Source: LMUY01 sp965199555
GTDB taxonomy: Bacteria; Pseudomonadota; Alphaproteobacteria; Acetobacterales; Acetobacteraceae
Assembly (NCBI GenBank): GCA_965199555.1
Contig: CBDASJ010000017.1
Span: forward strand, 248,001 to 312,000
Direction of reading: 5' to 3'
DNA: 64,000 bases
Part shown: in pieces, positions 26,084 through 37,722 of the stretch
How positions within the stretch are numbered: the first letter of the stretch is position 1
Layout: every line of letters starts with the position of its first letter
Made by a program: the position numbers and the translations under genes
The notes under the pieces: generated by a model
Databases searched by the model: none
Told to the model about the DNA's origin: nothing
Seen by the model: the letters and a program-made list of their open reading frames with translations, nothing else

Positions 26084-27565
26084 ATGGCTCTTATCAGCTT
26101 GCGTGACCTCGGCATGGTCACGCCGGGTCCCTTGTTCCAGCATCTTTCCTTCAACTTCGGCCCGGGTGACCGCGTCGGCGTGGTCGCGGCGAATGGCGCG
26201 GGCAAGTCCACCCTGTTGCGCTGCATAGCTGGCTTGACCGAGCCGGACGCGGGCAGCGTCGTACTGTCCCGCGGGGCCAGCCTGGGCTTCGTCGAACAGG
26301 ATGTGCCGCTCCATCTGCTCGGCCTGTCCTTGCAGGAGGTTTTGCGCCGCGCCCTGCCGGCCGCCGACCGCGCACAGGCGGCTTGGCGCGTCGGCGCCGT
26401 GCTGGACGAGTTCGATGCCCCCGAGGCGCTGCATGACCGCCCGCTGGCGGCGCTCAGCGGCGGCTGGCAACGGTTGGCGTTGCTCGCGCGCGTTTGGATC
26501 ACCCGGCCCGACGCCTTGCTGCTGGACGAACCGACCAACCACCTGGACGTGGAAAAGATCGCGCTGCTGGAGCGCTGGATCGGCGGCCCGGCGGCCCAGA
26601 CACCAACGCTGGTGGCCAGCCACGACCGCAGCTTCCTGGACGCATGCACCACCCACACGCTGTTTCTGCGTCCGGGGCTGAGCCAGCTTTACGCCCACCG
26701 CTACAGCCAGGCGCGCGCCCTGCTCGCCGAGCACGACGCGGCACAGGACCGCAAGCACGCGAAGGACGCCAAGGAGGTGGCGCGCCTGCGCCGCAACGCC
26801 GGGGCGCTGCGCAACATCGGCGTCAACAGCGGCAGCGATCTGTTGCAGAGGAAGTCCATGCAGCTTCGGGACCGTGCCCAGCAGTTGGAAGCCACGCTGC
26901 GCCCGGCCCATGCCGACCGCCACGGCGACATCCGCCTGGCGAGCAGCGTCACGCATGCCAAGGTGCTGGTGGCGATCCGCAACCTGGCCGTCACTGCGCC
27001 GGACGGCCAGACCCTGTTCCACATCGCCAAGCTGGACGTCCGCCAAGGAGACCGGCTCGTGCTGCTGGGCCGCAACGGCGTCGGCAAGTCGCAGTTGATC
27101 CGTCTGCTGCACCATGCCGCGGTCGAGCCGGTGCCGGGCGTGCAGATCAGCCCCAGCGCCGTGCTTGGCTATGCCGACCAGGGTATGGCGCACCTCCCGG
27201 ACGGGCAGACCCCGCATCGCTTCATCGCCGCGCGACCGGGCATCGGTGACGGCCAGGCCACCGGCCTGCTGGCTTCGGCCGGGCTGGGCGTGGACGCGCA
27301 ATCCCGCCCGATCGGCCGCTTGTCACCCGGCCAGAAGGCGAGGCTCGGCTTGCTGGCGCTGCGCGTGGCGGAGCCGAACTTCTACCTGCTCGACGAGCCC
27401 ACTAACCACGTCGACATTCCCGGCCAGGAGCGGCTTGAAGCGGAGTTGCTGGCGCAAGGCGCCACCTGTGTGCTGGTGTCGCACGACCGCAGCTTCATCG
27501 GTGCCATTGGCACGCGGTTTCTGATGATCGAGCACGGCGAAGCACGCGAGGTGTCTGGCTTATAA
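26084..27565 (+). CDS. ABC-F family ATPase
   Basis: 493 residues from ATG 26084. Two ABC domains lie in tandem without membrane segments. The first has Walker A AANGAGKST (about residues 35-43; the first glycine is alanine), a signature read as LSGGWQRLALLARV, and DEPTNHLDVEK. The second has GRNGVGKSQL, LSPGQKARLGLLAL and DEPTNHVDIPGQ, with switch histidines in SHDRSF. The charged linker (EHDAAQDRKHAKDAKEVARLRR) is the ABC-F interdomain region that reaches the ribosomal P/E site. These proteins act in translation or antibiotic protection. The 250 bases before the gene hold no other recognisable feature. Confidence 0.9.
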   Translation: MALISLRDLGMVTPGPLFQHLSFNFGPGDRVGVVAANGAGKSTLLRCIAGLTEPDAGSVVLSRGASLGFVEQDVPLHLLGLSLQEVLRRALPAADRAQAAWRVGAVLDEFDAPEALHDRPLAALSGGWQRLALLARVWITRPDALLLDEPTNHLDVEKIALLERWIGGPAAQTPTLVASHDRSFLDACTTHTLFLRPGLSQLYAHRYSQARALLAEHDAAQDRKHAKDAKEVARLRRNAGALRNIGVNSGSDLLQRKSMQLRDRAQQLEATLRPAHADRHGDIRLASSVTHAKVLVAIRNLAVTAPDGQTLFHIAKLDVRQGDRLVLLGRNGVGKSQLIRLLHHAAVEPVPGVQISPSAVLGYADQGMAHLPDGQTPHRFIAARPGIGDGQATGLLASAGLGVDAQSRPIGRLSPGQKARLGLLALRVAEPNFYLLDEPTNHVDIPGQERLEAELLAQGATCVLVSHDRSFIGAIGTRFLMIEHGEAREVSGL

Positions 27566-27661
27566 AACCCTCTCCCCCTGGGAGAGGGTTGGGTGAAGGC
27601 CAAAGTGCACGGTCTCGCGCGTGGGACCCTCACCCCGGCCCTTTCCCAAAAGGAGAGGGAG
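27566..27661. repeat. CTCTCCC-type repeat with terminator-like hairpin
   Basis: Directly after the ABC-F stop, CCCTCTCC (27568-27575) pairs with GGAGAGGG (27581-27588) across a 5-base loop. A second C-rich/G-rich pair follows (CCCTCACCCCGGCCC near 27627 and GGAGAGGGA near 27652). Elements with this 'CCCTCTCCC...GGGAGAGGG...GTGAGG' pattern are widespread intergenic repeats in proteobacteria. It lies between two convergent genes (ABC-F and argJ), where it can end transcription from both sides. No T-run follows the first stem, so termination by this hairpin alone is uncertain. Confidence 0.6.
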
Positions 27662-27681
27662 ACGTCTTGGAGGGGATCGGC

Positions 27682-28893
27682 CTAGCTGCGATACGAGCCG
27701 TTGATGTCGATGTAGCCGTGCGTCAGGTCGCAGGTCCACACGGTGCTGTGGCCGGTGCCGAGGCCGATATCGACCACGATGTCGATCGCGCGGCCCTTCA
27801 TGTGCGCTACCACCGGCGCCTCGTCGTAGCCCGGCACGACCGTGCCGTCGCGGGCCATCCAGGTGCCGCCGACGCCGACCGAGAGGCGGTCGCGGTCCGC
27901 CGGCTCCCCGGCCTTGCCCACGGCCATGACGATGCGGCCCCAATTCGCATCCTCGCCGGCGATGGCGGTTTTCACCAGCGGGGAGTTCGCCACCGCCATG
28001 CCGATGCGCTTGGCGGAACCGTCATCCACCGCGCCGGTCACGTCGATGCGGACCAGCTTCTGCGCGCCTTCGCCGTCGCGTACGACCTGGATCGCCAGGT
28101 CCAGCAGCACCGCGTTCAGCGCCGCCGCGAAGCCGTCCAGCGCGCCTGCCTCGTTGCCGGCGGCGCCGGTGGCGAACAGCAGCACGGTGTCGCTGGTGGA
28201 GGTGTCGCTGTCGACCGTGGTGCGGTTGAAGCTGGTCTCCGTTCCGGCCGCGAGCATGGTTTGCAGCGCGGCGGCGGGGATCGCCGCGTCGGTGAAGACG
28301 AAGCACAGCATGGTCGCCATGTCGGGCGCGATCATGCCGCTGCCCTTCGCCACCCCGGTGATCCGCACCGGCGTCCCGCCGATGCTGGCCGTGCGGGTGG
28401 ACGCCTTGGGGAAGGTGTCGGTGGTCATGATGCCGCGCGCCGCCGCCTCCCACCCGTCCGGGTCCAAAGCGGCGTGCAACGCCGGCAGGGCGGCGGTGAT
28501 GCGCTCGTGCGGCAGCACCTCGCCAATGACGCCGGTGCTGGCGAGGAACACCTCGCTAGCCGGGCAGCCGAGCAGGTCGGCGGCGGCGTCGGCCGTGGCC
28601 TTCACCGTTGCGCGCCCGCGGGCGCCGGTGAACACGTTAGCGTTGCCGGCATTCACCACCAGGCCTCGCGCCCGGCCGCCGGCTAAGGCGGCGCGGCACC
28701 AGTCGATCGGCGCGCCCGGGCATTTGTTGCGGGTGAACACGCCGGCCACGGTGGTGCCCGCGGCCAGCTCCACCATCACCAGGTCGGTGCGGCCCTTGTA
28801 ACGGATGCCCGCCGCCGCCGCCGCCAGCCGCACCCCGGCCAGCGGCGCCAGCGCGGGCAGCGAAACGGCGAGGGGGGAGGGGGGCAGCGCCAC
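27682..28893 (-). CDS. argJ: Bifunctional glutamate N-acetyltransferase/amino-acid acetyltransferase
   Basis: 403 residues. ArgJ recycles the acetyl group from N-acetylornithine to glutamate in arginine synthesis, and bifunctional forms can also use acetyl-CoA. The protein self-cleaves before a threonine, here in APDMATMLCF (about residue 194). The N-terminal FTRNKCPGAPI, VVNAGNANVFTG and GVIGEVLP, and the C-terminal AGEDANWGRIVMAVGKAG and DLTHGYIDINGSYRS, are all family motifs. It lies 5 bases after the parvulin-type isomerase gene on the same strand. Confidence 0.95.
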   Translation of the reverse strand: MALPPSPLAVSLPALAPLAGVRLAAAAAGIRYKGRTDLVMVELAAGTTVAGVFTRNKCPGAPIDWCRAALAGGRARGLVVNAGNANVFTGARGRATVKATADAAADLLGCPASEVFLASTGVIGEVLPHERITAALPALHAALDPDGWEAAARGIMTTDTFPKASTRTASIGGTPVRITGVAKGSGMIAPDMATMLCFVFTDAAIPAAALQTMLAAGTETSFNRTTVDSDTSTSDTVLLFATGAAGNEAGALDGFAAALNAVLLDLAIQVVRDGEGAQKLVRIDVTGAVDDGSAKRIGMAVANSPLVKTAIAGEDANWGRIVMAVGKAGEPADRDRLSVGVGGTWMARDGTVVPGYDEAPVVAHMKGRAIDIVVDIGLGTGHSTVWTCDLTHGYIDINGSYRS

Positions 28894-28898
28894 GCCGG

Positions 28899-29906
28899 CT
28901 ACTTCGGGACGGCCGGGGTGGTGCCGGGCGTGGGCGGCAGGTCGGTGGTCGGCGTCACCGTGGGGTTCGGCACCGGCGTCGCAGCGGCGGTCATCGGCGT
29001 GCCGTCCATGTTGAACTTCTGCACCACCAGGCCAACCCGCGCCTGGTCCAGCGCCTTGCGCACCCCGGCCTGGATGATCTGCTGGCGCAACTCGTCCTTG
29101 GCCTGGTCGAAGCTTGGCGGCGGCGCGGTGCGCGTTTCGTCCACCTTGATCACGTGCCAGCCGAACTGCGTCTTGACCGGTGTTTGCGTGACCTGGCCGG
29201 GCTTCAGCGCGAAGGCGGCCTCGGCGAATTCCGGCACCATGTCGGCCTTCTTGAAGAAGCCGAGGTCGCCGCCGTTCTGTGCCGCCGGGTCCTTGCTGTT
29301 GGCCTTCGCCAGCGCGGCGAAGTCGGCGCCCTTGTTCAACTGGTCGATGATCTTCTTCGCCTGGTCCTCGGTTTCCACGAGGATGTGGCGCGCGTGCACC
29401 TCTTCCTCACCGGGCTTGTTGGCGATCTCGGCATCGTATTTGGCGTGCAGCGCGGCGTCCGTGACGGAGGGGCCGATGGCGCGGGTCAGCAACGCGTTCT
29501 GCAGCACCTGGTCGGTGGCGCGGTCCACGGCGCGCTGCACCTGCGGGTCCTTCGCCAGGCCGTCCTTCTTGGCCTGGATCACCAGCGCTTCGCGGTCGAC
29601 CATCTGGTCCAGCAGCATGGGATACAGCACCTGCGGCGGCATGGACCGCACCTCGTCCGGCAGCGTTTGCGCGGCTTCCGACAGGTCGCTGAGGTGGATT
29701 TCGCGGTCGCCGACCTTGGCCACCACCACGTCCGGGCGCGGGGCCTCCGGGGTGGCGGCTGCCGTGGCAGGAGTTGCCGCCGGCGGTGCGGCGGGCCGTG
29801 TCGCGGATGGCGCGGCAGGGGCCGGCGCCGGCGTCTGCGCCAGCACGGCGGCGGGCAGGGCGGGTGCGCAAAGCAAAGCAGCCGCGATGGCGAGCGACAA
29901 GCGCAT
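28899..29906 (-). CDS. Periplasmic parvulin-type peptidyl-prolyl cis-trans isomerase (PrsA/SurA-like)
   Basis: 335 residues with a signal peptide (LSLAIAAALLCAPALPAAVLAQ), then an Ala/Pro-rich linker. The chaperone-like helical region starts at VVVAKVGDREIHLSDLSEAAQTLP. The parvulin domain is clear at about residues 165-265: EEVHARHILVETEDQAKKI, DFAALAKANSKDPAAQNGGDLGFF, GQVTQTPVKTQFGWHVIKVDE. It should assist folding of exported proteins. A Pro/Thr-rich tail ends the protein. It is divergent from secA across a 179-base gap, so two parts of the export pathway may share a control region. Confidence 0.9.
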   Translation of the reverse strand: MRLSLAIAAALLCAPALPAAVLAQTPAPAPAAPSATRPAAPPAATPATAAATPEAPRPDVVVAKVGDREIHLSDLSEAAQTLPDEVRSMPPQVLYPMLLDQMVDREALVIQAKKDGLAKDPQVQRAVDRATDQVLQNALLTRAIGPSVTDAALHAKYDAEIANKPGEEEVHARHILVETEDQAKKIIDQLNKGADFAALAKANSKDPAAQNGGDLGFFKKADMVPEFAEAAFALKPGQVTQTPVKTQFGWHVIKVDETRTAPPPSFDQAKDELRQQIIQAGVRKALDQARVGLVVQKFNMDGTPMTAAATPVPNPTVTPTTDLPPTPGTTPAVPK

Positions 29907-30085
29907 GGGTGAATGACCTCAGTCGTGGGTTTGCGCGCTTATGGCCGAAGCAGGGGCGTCCGCCAAGTTGCAGCGTGATGAAGTCCGGGCAAGAAAGCAG
30001 CCCGAGCGGGCGGCCCGGCGCCTTGCGTTGACCGGGGCGGGTGCTGCTCCTATCTCAAGCGCGCCAGCCCAGCACCGGAATCAGC

Positions 30086-32803
<2,718 letters not shown>

Positions 32804-32986
32804 GCGCCGGCTCCATCCGGCCGCCGGCTATGCCCCATGAAGAAGGCGATGACGGCGACGACAATGGCAGGAACAAGGTAGCGCCTGACCGCCGACCAGG
32901 TGAAAGTTCCAACCCGGATCGACCGGCTTGCCAAACCAGGTCGACCACTCGGACACTGCTGGCCGAACTGACGACGGGAGAGACCG

Positions 32987-33529
32987 ATGCGCTTGATCGG
33001 CATGGTTGCACTCGCATCGGGATTGGCTGCGGGCCTACCCGCCCGCGCGCAAACCGTCGACGCGGTGATGGCGGCCCAACGGGCAGTGGTGGCGGCCAAC
33101 GACAAGACGCCGCTCACCTCCAACAACGCCATGTTCGTGACGAGCAAGGCTCCCATGTGGGGTGCCTTCGACAAGCGGGCGACGACGGTGTTCAGGCCCG
33201 GCGAGCCGCTCCACTTCTACCTCGAGCCGGTCGGCATGAAGCACAAGGAGGATGGCGGGTTGATCACCTGCGGCATCAGCCTCGACGTGGAGGTCCGGCA
33301 GGGCGACGTGATCCGGTATGGCCGGGACAATTTCATCCGTGCCGACTTCCCGGGCCATTACGGCGTGGCCGAGGTGATGCTGAACGGGCAGCTCGCGCTT
33401 CTGTCCTTCACCCCGGGCGACTACACGCTGAAGCTCGTCCTCCGCGACCATGTGAGCGGCGAGACGGCCACAGTGACGCTTCCGTTTTCCTACTCGGAAG
33501 ACAAGGTGGACAAGGCGGACAAGGGATGA
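32987..33529 (+). CDS. Secreted protein of unknown function
   Basis: 180 residues with a clear signal peptide (LIGMVALASGLAAGLPARAQ). The mature protein holds VFRPGEPLHFYLEPVGMKHKEDGG, beta-strand-rich segments (VAEVMLNGQLALLSFTPGDYTLKLVLRDHVSGETATVTLPFSY) and a charged tail (EDKVDKADKG). The pattern looks like a small immunoglobulin-like or beta-sandwich periplasmic protein; I do not recognise the family. It is preceded by GACGGGAGAG as ribosome-binding site. The 183 bases between secA and this gene contain no other gene that I can support. Confidence 0.7.
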   Translation: MRLIGMVALASGLAAGLPARAQTVDAVMAAQRAVVAANDKTPLTSNNAMFVTSKAPMWGAFDKRATTVFRPGEPLHFYLEPVGMKHKEDGGLITCGISLDVEVRQGDVIRYGRDNFIRADFPGHYGVAEVMLNGQLALLSFTPGDYTLKLVLRDHVSGETATVTLPFSYSEDKVDKADKG

Positions 33530-33686
33530 AACCGCTCTTAAGCGGCTTGCCATTCCGCACGGGCCCTGCGGTTCCTCGGGGTAGGTGAGCACAACGCTGG
33601 CGAGCCGGCCCATCGCGTGCGATGGTTAGCGCATCAGGGTTGTCCGGGCGCGGGTGTTCCGCCCGATCCGGCACGAGGAGGCATAC

Positions 33687-33851
33687 ATGGCTGCAAAGGT
33701 GAACTACCAGTTTCAGAAGGCGGAGCGGGAGCGCGCCAAGCTGGCAAAGAAGGAAGCCAAGCGCCGGGAAACCGAACGCGACCAGTCGGCAAAGGAGGTC
33801 GGCACGCCCGCCGATCCCGCGCAGGAGCCCGGCACCACCACCGAGACCTGA
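33687..33851 (+). CDS. Small highly charged protein (54 residues)
   Basis: Starts MAAKVNYQFQKAERERAKLAKKEAKRRE and ends in a Thr/Pro-rich tail. A GAGGAGG ribosome-binding site lies just upstream. The first 30 residues form a strongly charged amphipathic helix rich in Lys, Arg and Glu. Short proteins of this type (with the 'NYQFQKAERERAKLAKKEAKR' look) recur in alphaproteobacteria with no known role; a nucleic-acid or ribosome association would suit the charge but is a guess. It is followed at once by a strong palindrome. Confidence 0.65.
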   Translation: MAAKVNYQFQKAERERAKLAKKEAKRRETERDQSAKEVGTPADPAQEPGTTTET

Positions 33852-33857
33852 CCCGGA

Positions 33858-33905
33858 CCAGGCGCGCACCATGCCACCCGATCGGGCGGCATGGTGCGCG
33901 CCTGG
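33858..33905. terminator. 48-bp perfect hairpin after the small charged gene
   Basis: An 18-base arm (33858-33875) is exactly complementary to 33888-33905. The 12-base loop itself contains CCCGATCGGG, a palindrome that can pair further, so nearly the whole element folds on itself. It begins 6 bases after a stop codon and precedes the hydrolase gene, the place for a transcription terminator. The missing T-run makes classical intrinsic termination uncertain; mRNA stabilisation or a protein-binding site are alternatives. Confidence 0.6.
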
Positions 33906-33977
33906 GCAGTTCGACGATGTGCGCGGCGCTGCACCTCAATCACCACCGGAGCAGGCAGCTTGATCAACTGGGGCGAG

Positions 33978-34778
33978 ATGAGCCGCGCGGAACGCGACGC
34001 GGCGTATAACAATTCGGCCGCCGTTCCCAACAGCCCGGCCCTGAACGCCGCCCGCATCGCCGATTCGGCCGCCTGCCGTGCGGCATGGCCCGGATCGCTG
34101 GACGTGCCCTATGGCCCGGCCGAGCGGCAGCGCTGGGACATCTTTCCCGCCGCCGACCCGGCCGCTCCGTGCTTCGTGTTCATTCACGGCGGCTATTGGC
34201 AGCGCAACACGCGGGAGGAGTTCGCATGCCTGGGGGCCGGGCTGCGCGCGCATGGCTGGTCGGTGGCGTTGCCCGGCTACACCCTGGCGCCCGGCGCGAC
34301 GATGACGGCGATCAACGCCGAAATCCACGCCGCGCTGGACTGGCTGGCTGCCAACGGCCCTGCGCACGGCATCGCTGGCCCGGTGCTGCTGTCCGGCTGG
34401 TCCGCCGGCGGCCACCTGACCGCGATGGCGCTCGGCCACGCCCGCGTCACCGCCGGGCTGGCGATTTCCGGCCTGTTCGAGCTGGGGCCGATGCGCGACA
34501 CCGCCTTGAACGACGCGCTGCGGCTGACCGACGAGGAGATCGTCACCCTGTCCCCGCTGCGCTTGCCGTCCGTGGCCAAGCCGCTGGCGATCACCTACGG
34601 CACGGCCGAGTTGCCGCCCCTGGTGGCGGACAGCCGCGCCCTGCATGCCAAGCGCGCCGCCGCCCACCTGCCTGGCGCCCTGGTCCCAGCGCCGGGCGCC
34701 GACCACTTCACCATCGTGGAGGAGCTGCGGCGGCCGGACGGGTTGCTGGTGCGCGCGGCGATCGAGGCGCTGCGCTAG
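33978..34778 (+). CDS. Alpha/beta hydrolase, arylformamidase (kynurenine formamidase)-like
   Basis: 266 residues from ATG 33978; an in-frame TTG at 33960 is an alternative. The oxyanion segment FVFIHGGYWQRNTREEFA and the nucleophile elbow LLSGWSAGGHLTAMAL are the hallmarks of arylformamidase-type hydrolases, and the catalytic His lies in GADHFTIVEEL. The opening DAAYNNSAAVPNSPALNAARIADSAACRAAW fits the same group. The substrate may be formylkynurenine, but no other tryptophan-degradation gene is nearby. It converges with the short-chain dehydrogenase gene, with 1 base between the stops. Confidence 0.8.
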   Translation: MSRAERDAAYNNSAAVPNSPALNAARIADSAACRAAWPGSLDVPYGPAERQRWDIFPAADPAAPCFVFIHGGYWQRNTREEFACLGAGLRAHGWSVALPGYTLAPGATMTAINAEIHAALDWLAANGPAHGIAGPVLLSGWSAGGHLTAMALGHARVTAGLAISGLFELGPMRDTALNDALRLTDEEIVTLSPLRLPSVAKPLAITYGTAELPPLVADSRALHAKRAAAHLPGALVPAPGADHFTIVEELRRPDGLLVRAAIEALR

Positions 34779-34779
34779 C

Positions 34780-35553
34780 TCACCGCGGCGCCATGCGCAG
34801 GGCGCCGTCCAGCCGGATCACCTCGCCGTTCAGCATCGGCGTCTCCACAATGAAGCGGACCGTGCTGGCATATTCCGCCGGTTCACCCAGCCGCGACGGG
34901 AACGGCACGGACGCGCCCAGGGATTGCTGCACCTCCGCGGTCATGCCCTCCATCATCGGCGTGCGGAACAGGCCCGGCGCGATCGTCGCGATGCGGATGC
35001 CGTTGCGGGCCAGGTCACGCGCGATCGGCAGCGTCATGCCCACGATGCCGGCCTTGGACGCGGCATAGGCCGCCTGGCCGACCTGCCCGTCGAAGGCCGC
35101 GACGGAGGCGGTGCACACGATCACGCCGCGCTCCCCACCGTCATTGGGCGGGTTGCGCGCCATGGCGGTGGCCGCGAGCCGCGTCATGTTGAACGACCCC
35201 ACCAAGTTGACGGTGATCACCCGCGTGAAGCTGGCCAGCGCATGGGGGCCTTCCCGTCCGGTGGTCTTCTCGCCATGCACGATCCCGGCGCAGTTGGCCA
35301 ACCCGTGCAACGCACCGAACCCTTCAACCGCCGCCGCGACCGCGGCCTGGCCCGCCGCCTCCTCCGTCACGTCCGTGGCGACGAAGCGCACGGCGTCGCC
35401 GAGTTCAAGCGTCAATGCCTCGCCAGCCGCCCGGTTCACGTCGGCGATCACCACGCGGCCGCCGGTTGCCACCAGCATCCGGGTAGTGGCCGCACCTAGG
35501 CCAGAAGCGCCCCCGGTGACAATGAACGTGCTGCCATTGATCTGCATGGCCAT
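34780..35553 (-). CDS. Short-chain dehydrogenase, 3-hydroxyacyl-CoA dehydrogenase type II-like
   Basis: 257 residues. The NAD-binding TGGASGLGAATTRML, DVTEEAA, and NCAGI motifs are followed by the catalytic Ser/Tyr-Lys set (VIVCTASVAAFDGQVGQAAYAASKAG) and IAPGLFRTPMMEGM. The opening MAMQINGSTFIVTGGASGLG and the ending VIRLDGALRMAPR closely match the human HSD10-like bacterial 3-hydroxyacyl-CoA dehydrogenases, which act in fatty-acid or branched-chain oxidation. The substrate is inferred from family resemblance only. The gene is intact, in contrast to the SDR gene at 10.7 kb. Confidence 0.88.
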   Translation of the reverse strand: MAMQINGSTFIVTGGASGLGAATTRMLVATGGRVVIADVNRAAGEALTLELGDAVRFVATDVTEEAAGQAAVAAAVEGFGALHGLANCAGIVHGEKTTGREGPHALASFTRVITVNLVGSFNMTRLAATAMARNPPNDGGERGVIVCTASVAAFDGQVGQAAYAASKAGIVGMTLPIARDLARNGIRIATIAPGLFRTPMMEGMTAEVQQSLGASVPFPSRLGEPAEYASTVRFIVETPMLNGEVIRLDGALRMAPR

Positions 35554-35652
35554 CTCCCTTGTGCTTGATCCAGCCGACTCAACTCTGACGTGATCGTTAA
35601 GGTGTCGGCAATTCCACGCTCATAAACTCACCGCAACTTAACAGGTTGAATA

Positions 35653-37710
35653 ATGCGTATCCGCAACGTGCTACTGAGTTGCATCGGTCTTGTCGGCCTG
35701 CTTGCAACGATGAGTGCGAGTTGGGGGGCGATTGACGCCGCTCAAGATCGATCCGACCTCCACATCGCCATCAGGGCCGCGAAAGGCTTGCGGGCCGTCT
35801 TGGTGCTTAATGACCGTGTTTCGACCGCGCGCAGCAAGGCTCGCGCGGTTTACGGCGATGCGAAGGACCCGATGTCCGCGACGCTGCTGCCGCTGCAACA
35901 AGCCAGCGCCGACGTCGAGCAGGCGCTTGAAGCGGTGCATCCCTTTGCCGACGCCGCTTGGCCAAGCCTGGTCGAGGCCGTCGCCCGGTTCCACGCCAGC
36001 CTTGCCGCGGCGAGCCATGCCGTGGAGCCGGCGACCCCCAGCACGGCGGCCGATGCCCAGCGTGCCCTCGTCATGGCGGTCGATGCGGTGCATGCGGTCG
36101 TTTCGCAAATCGCCGATGGCCAGGAGTTGGAGGTTGCGGAACACGCGCCGGCCTTCGGGCGGATGGTTCAGGTGGCGCACCTGTCGCAGCAGCTTCGCGA
36201 CTCGGTCGGCCTGCGAGCGGCCTTGTTGTCGCTCTCGCTCGACCACGATGGGCCGCCCTTGCGGCTGCGTGACATGGATGAGTTGAGCGGGCGGGTGACG
36301 TTGCTTTGGCAGCGCATCGAACTGGCCATGCTGCAGGTGCGCAATCCGCCGGCCAGCATGGCGGACGCGCGGGATACCACCGCGCGTACCACCATGGGGG
36401 AGGGCGATGCGCGGTTCCGCGCCCTGATCACCGCGCTCGGCACGGGCGAGCCGGTGGGGATGACGGCCGCGGAATACCGCCAATGGACATTGCCGATGCT
36501 GGCCAATGCGCTGTTGCTGCGCGAAGCGGTGTTCCAGGAGCTGAAAGGGCAGTTTGCCGCTGCAAGCCACGCCGAGCTGGCGCATCTGTTGTTCGCGGCA
36601 GCGTGTGCCGTGCTGGCCACCGCGGCGTCGCTGGGCGCGGCCTGGCACGTGGTGCATCGCGTGGCACAACCCTTGTCTCGGCTGACTCAGTCCGTGAGCG
36701 AGATGGCCAAAGGTGACCTTGCCGTCGAAATACATGGCGTTCATCGCAAGGACGAGTTGGGGAACATGGCCGAAGCGCTGCTGGTGCTGCGGGACCGCGC
36801 GGTGGAAGGAGGCCGCTTGCGCGAACTGGCGGCGGCCAACCAGGTGGCAAAGCTGCAAGCGGCCCAAACGCTGTCGGACGCGGCCGTCGCGTTCGAGCAG
36901 GCCAGTGCGGTCCAGCTCGTCCAGGTGCAGGACGGCGAGGCCACCCTGAAGCGGACGGCCACGTCGCTGGATGACGCCAGCCGGCTCACCGCCTTGCAGA
37001 CCCAGGATGCGGCGGCCGGGGTGTCGGATGCGGTCACCAACGTGGAAGCGCTGGCCGTCGCCGTGAAGAAGGTGGCCGGAACAGTGCAGGACGTTTCGTC
37101 CCGCATGGCGGACGCGGTGGTCGCCGTCGGCGGCGCAGCGTCGGAGGCCAGCACCGCGCTCGGCCATATCGGTGAGCTCAACGCCGTGGCCAACCGGATC
37201 AGCGCCGTGGTGGACGTGATCACGGGCATCGCCAGCCGGACCAACCTCCTGGCGCTCAACGCCACCATCGAAGCAGCGCGGGCCGGGGCAGCCGGCCGGG
37301 GCTTCGCTGTGGTCGCGGCCGAGGTGAAGAGCCTGGCGGGGCAAACGGCCCGTGCCACGGAGGAGGTGACGGCACATATCACCGCCATCCAGCTTGCCAC
37401 CTCCCACGCCACGGACGGCATCGGCACGTTGTCGGCGCAGGTGGGGACCGTGTCGCGAGCGGCCGGGGACGTGGCAGCCGCGGTCGAGCTTCAGCGTGTC
37501 GCGACCGAGGAGATCGCGCTTGCCGCACAAACCGCGTCGCTGGGTGCCGAACAGGCCCAATCCAAGGTTGCCGAAGCAGCGAACCGGACGCAGGACGCCC
37601 GGCAAGTCGCGGCGGCCTTGCCCACCCTGGCAGACGGCATCGCGGCCGCCACCGGGGCGCTGCGTTCGGAGATCGGCCGCTTCCTCGACGTCGTGCGGGA
37701 CGCCGCCTAG
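35653..37710 (+). CDS. Methyl-accepting chemotaxis protein
   Basis: 685 residues. Membrane helices lie at about residues 6-26 and 312-334, so the region between is periplasmic; it is helical and Ala-rich, with no recognised ligand domain. A HAMP domain (VAQPLSRLTQSVSEMAKGDLAVEIHGVHRKDELGNMAEALLVLRD) follows. The cytoplasmic signalling hairpin tip is VVDVITGIASRTNLLALNATIEAARAGAAGRGFAVVAAEVKSLAGQTARATEE. No C-terminal CheR-binding pentapeptide is seen. No other chemotaxis gene is in the window, so this is an orphan receptor feeding an array encoded elsewhere. Confidence 0.92.
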   Translation: MRIRNVLLSCIGLVGLLATMSASWGAIDAAQDRSDLHIAIRAAKGLRAVLVLNDRVSTARSKARAVYGDAKDPMSATLLPLQQASADVEQALEAVHPFADAAWPSLVEAVARFHASLAAASHAVEPATPSTAADAQRALVMAVDAVHAVVSQIADGQELEVAEHAPAFGRMVQVAHLSQQLRDSVGLRAALLSLSLDHDGPPLRLRDMDELSGRVTLLWQRIELAMLQVRNPPASMADARDTTARTTMGEGDARFRALITALGTGEPVGMTAAEYRQWTLPMLANALLLREAVFQELKGQFAAASHAELAHLLFAAACAVLATAASLGAAWHVVHRVAQPLSRLTQSVSEMAKGDLAVEIHGVHRKDELGNMAEALLVLRDRAVEGGRLRELAAANQVAKLQAAQTLSDAAVAFEQASAVQLVQVQDGEATLKRTATSLDDASRLTALQTQDAAAGVSDAVTNVEALAVAVKKVAGTVQDVSSRMADAVVAVGGAASEASTALGHIGELNAVANRISAVVDVITGIASRTNLLALNATIEAARAGAAGRGFAVVAAEVKSLAGQTARATEEVTAHITAIQLATSHATDGIGTLSAQVGTVSRAAGDVAAAVELQRVATEEIALAAQTASLGAEQAQSKVAEAANRTQDARQVAAALPTLADGIAAATGALRSEIGRFLDVVRDAA

Positions 37711-37722
37711 CTGACGCGTCGG

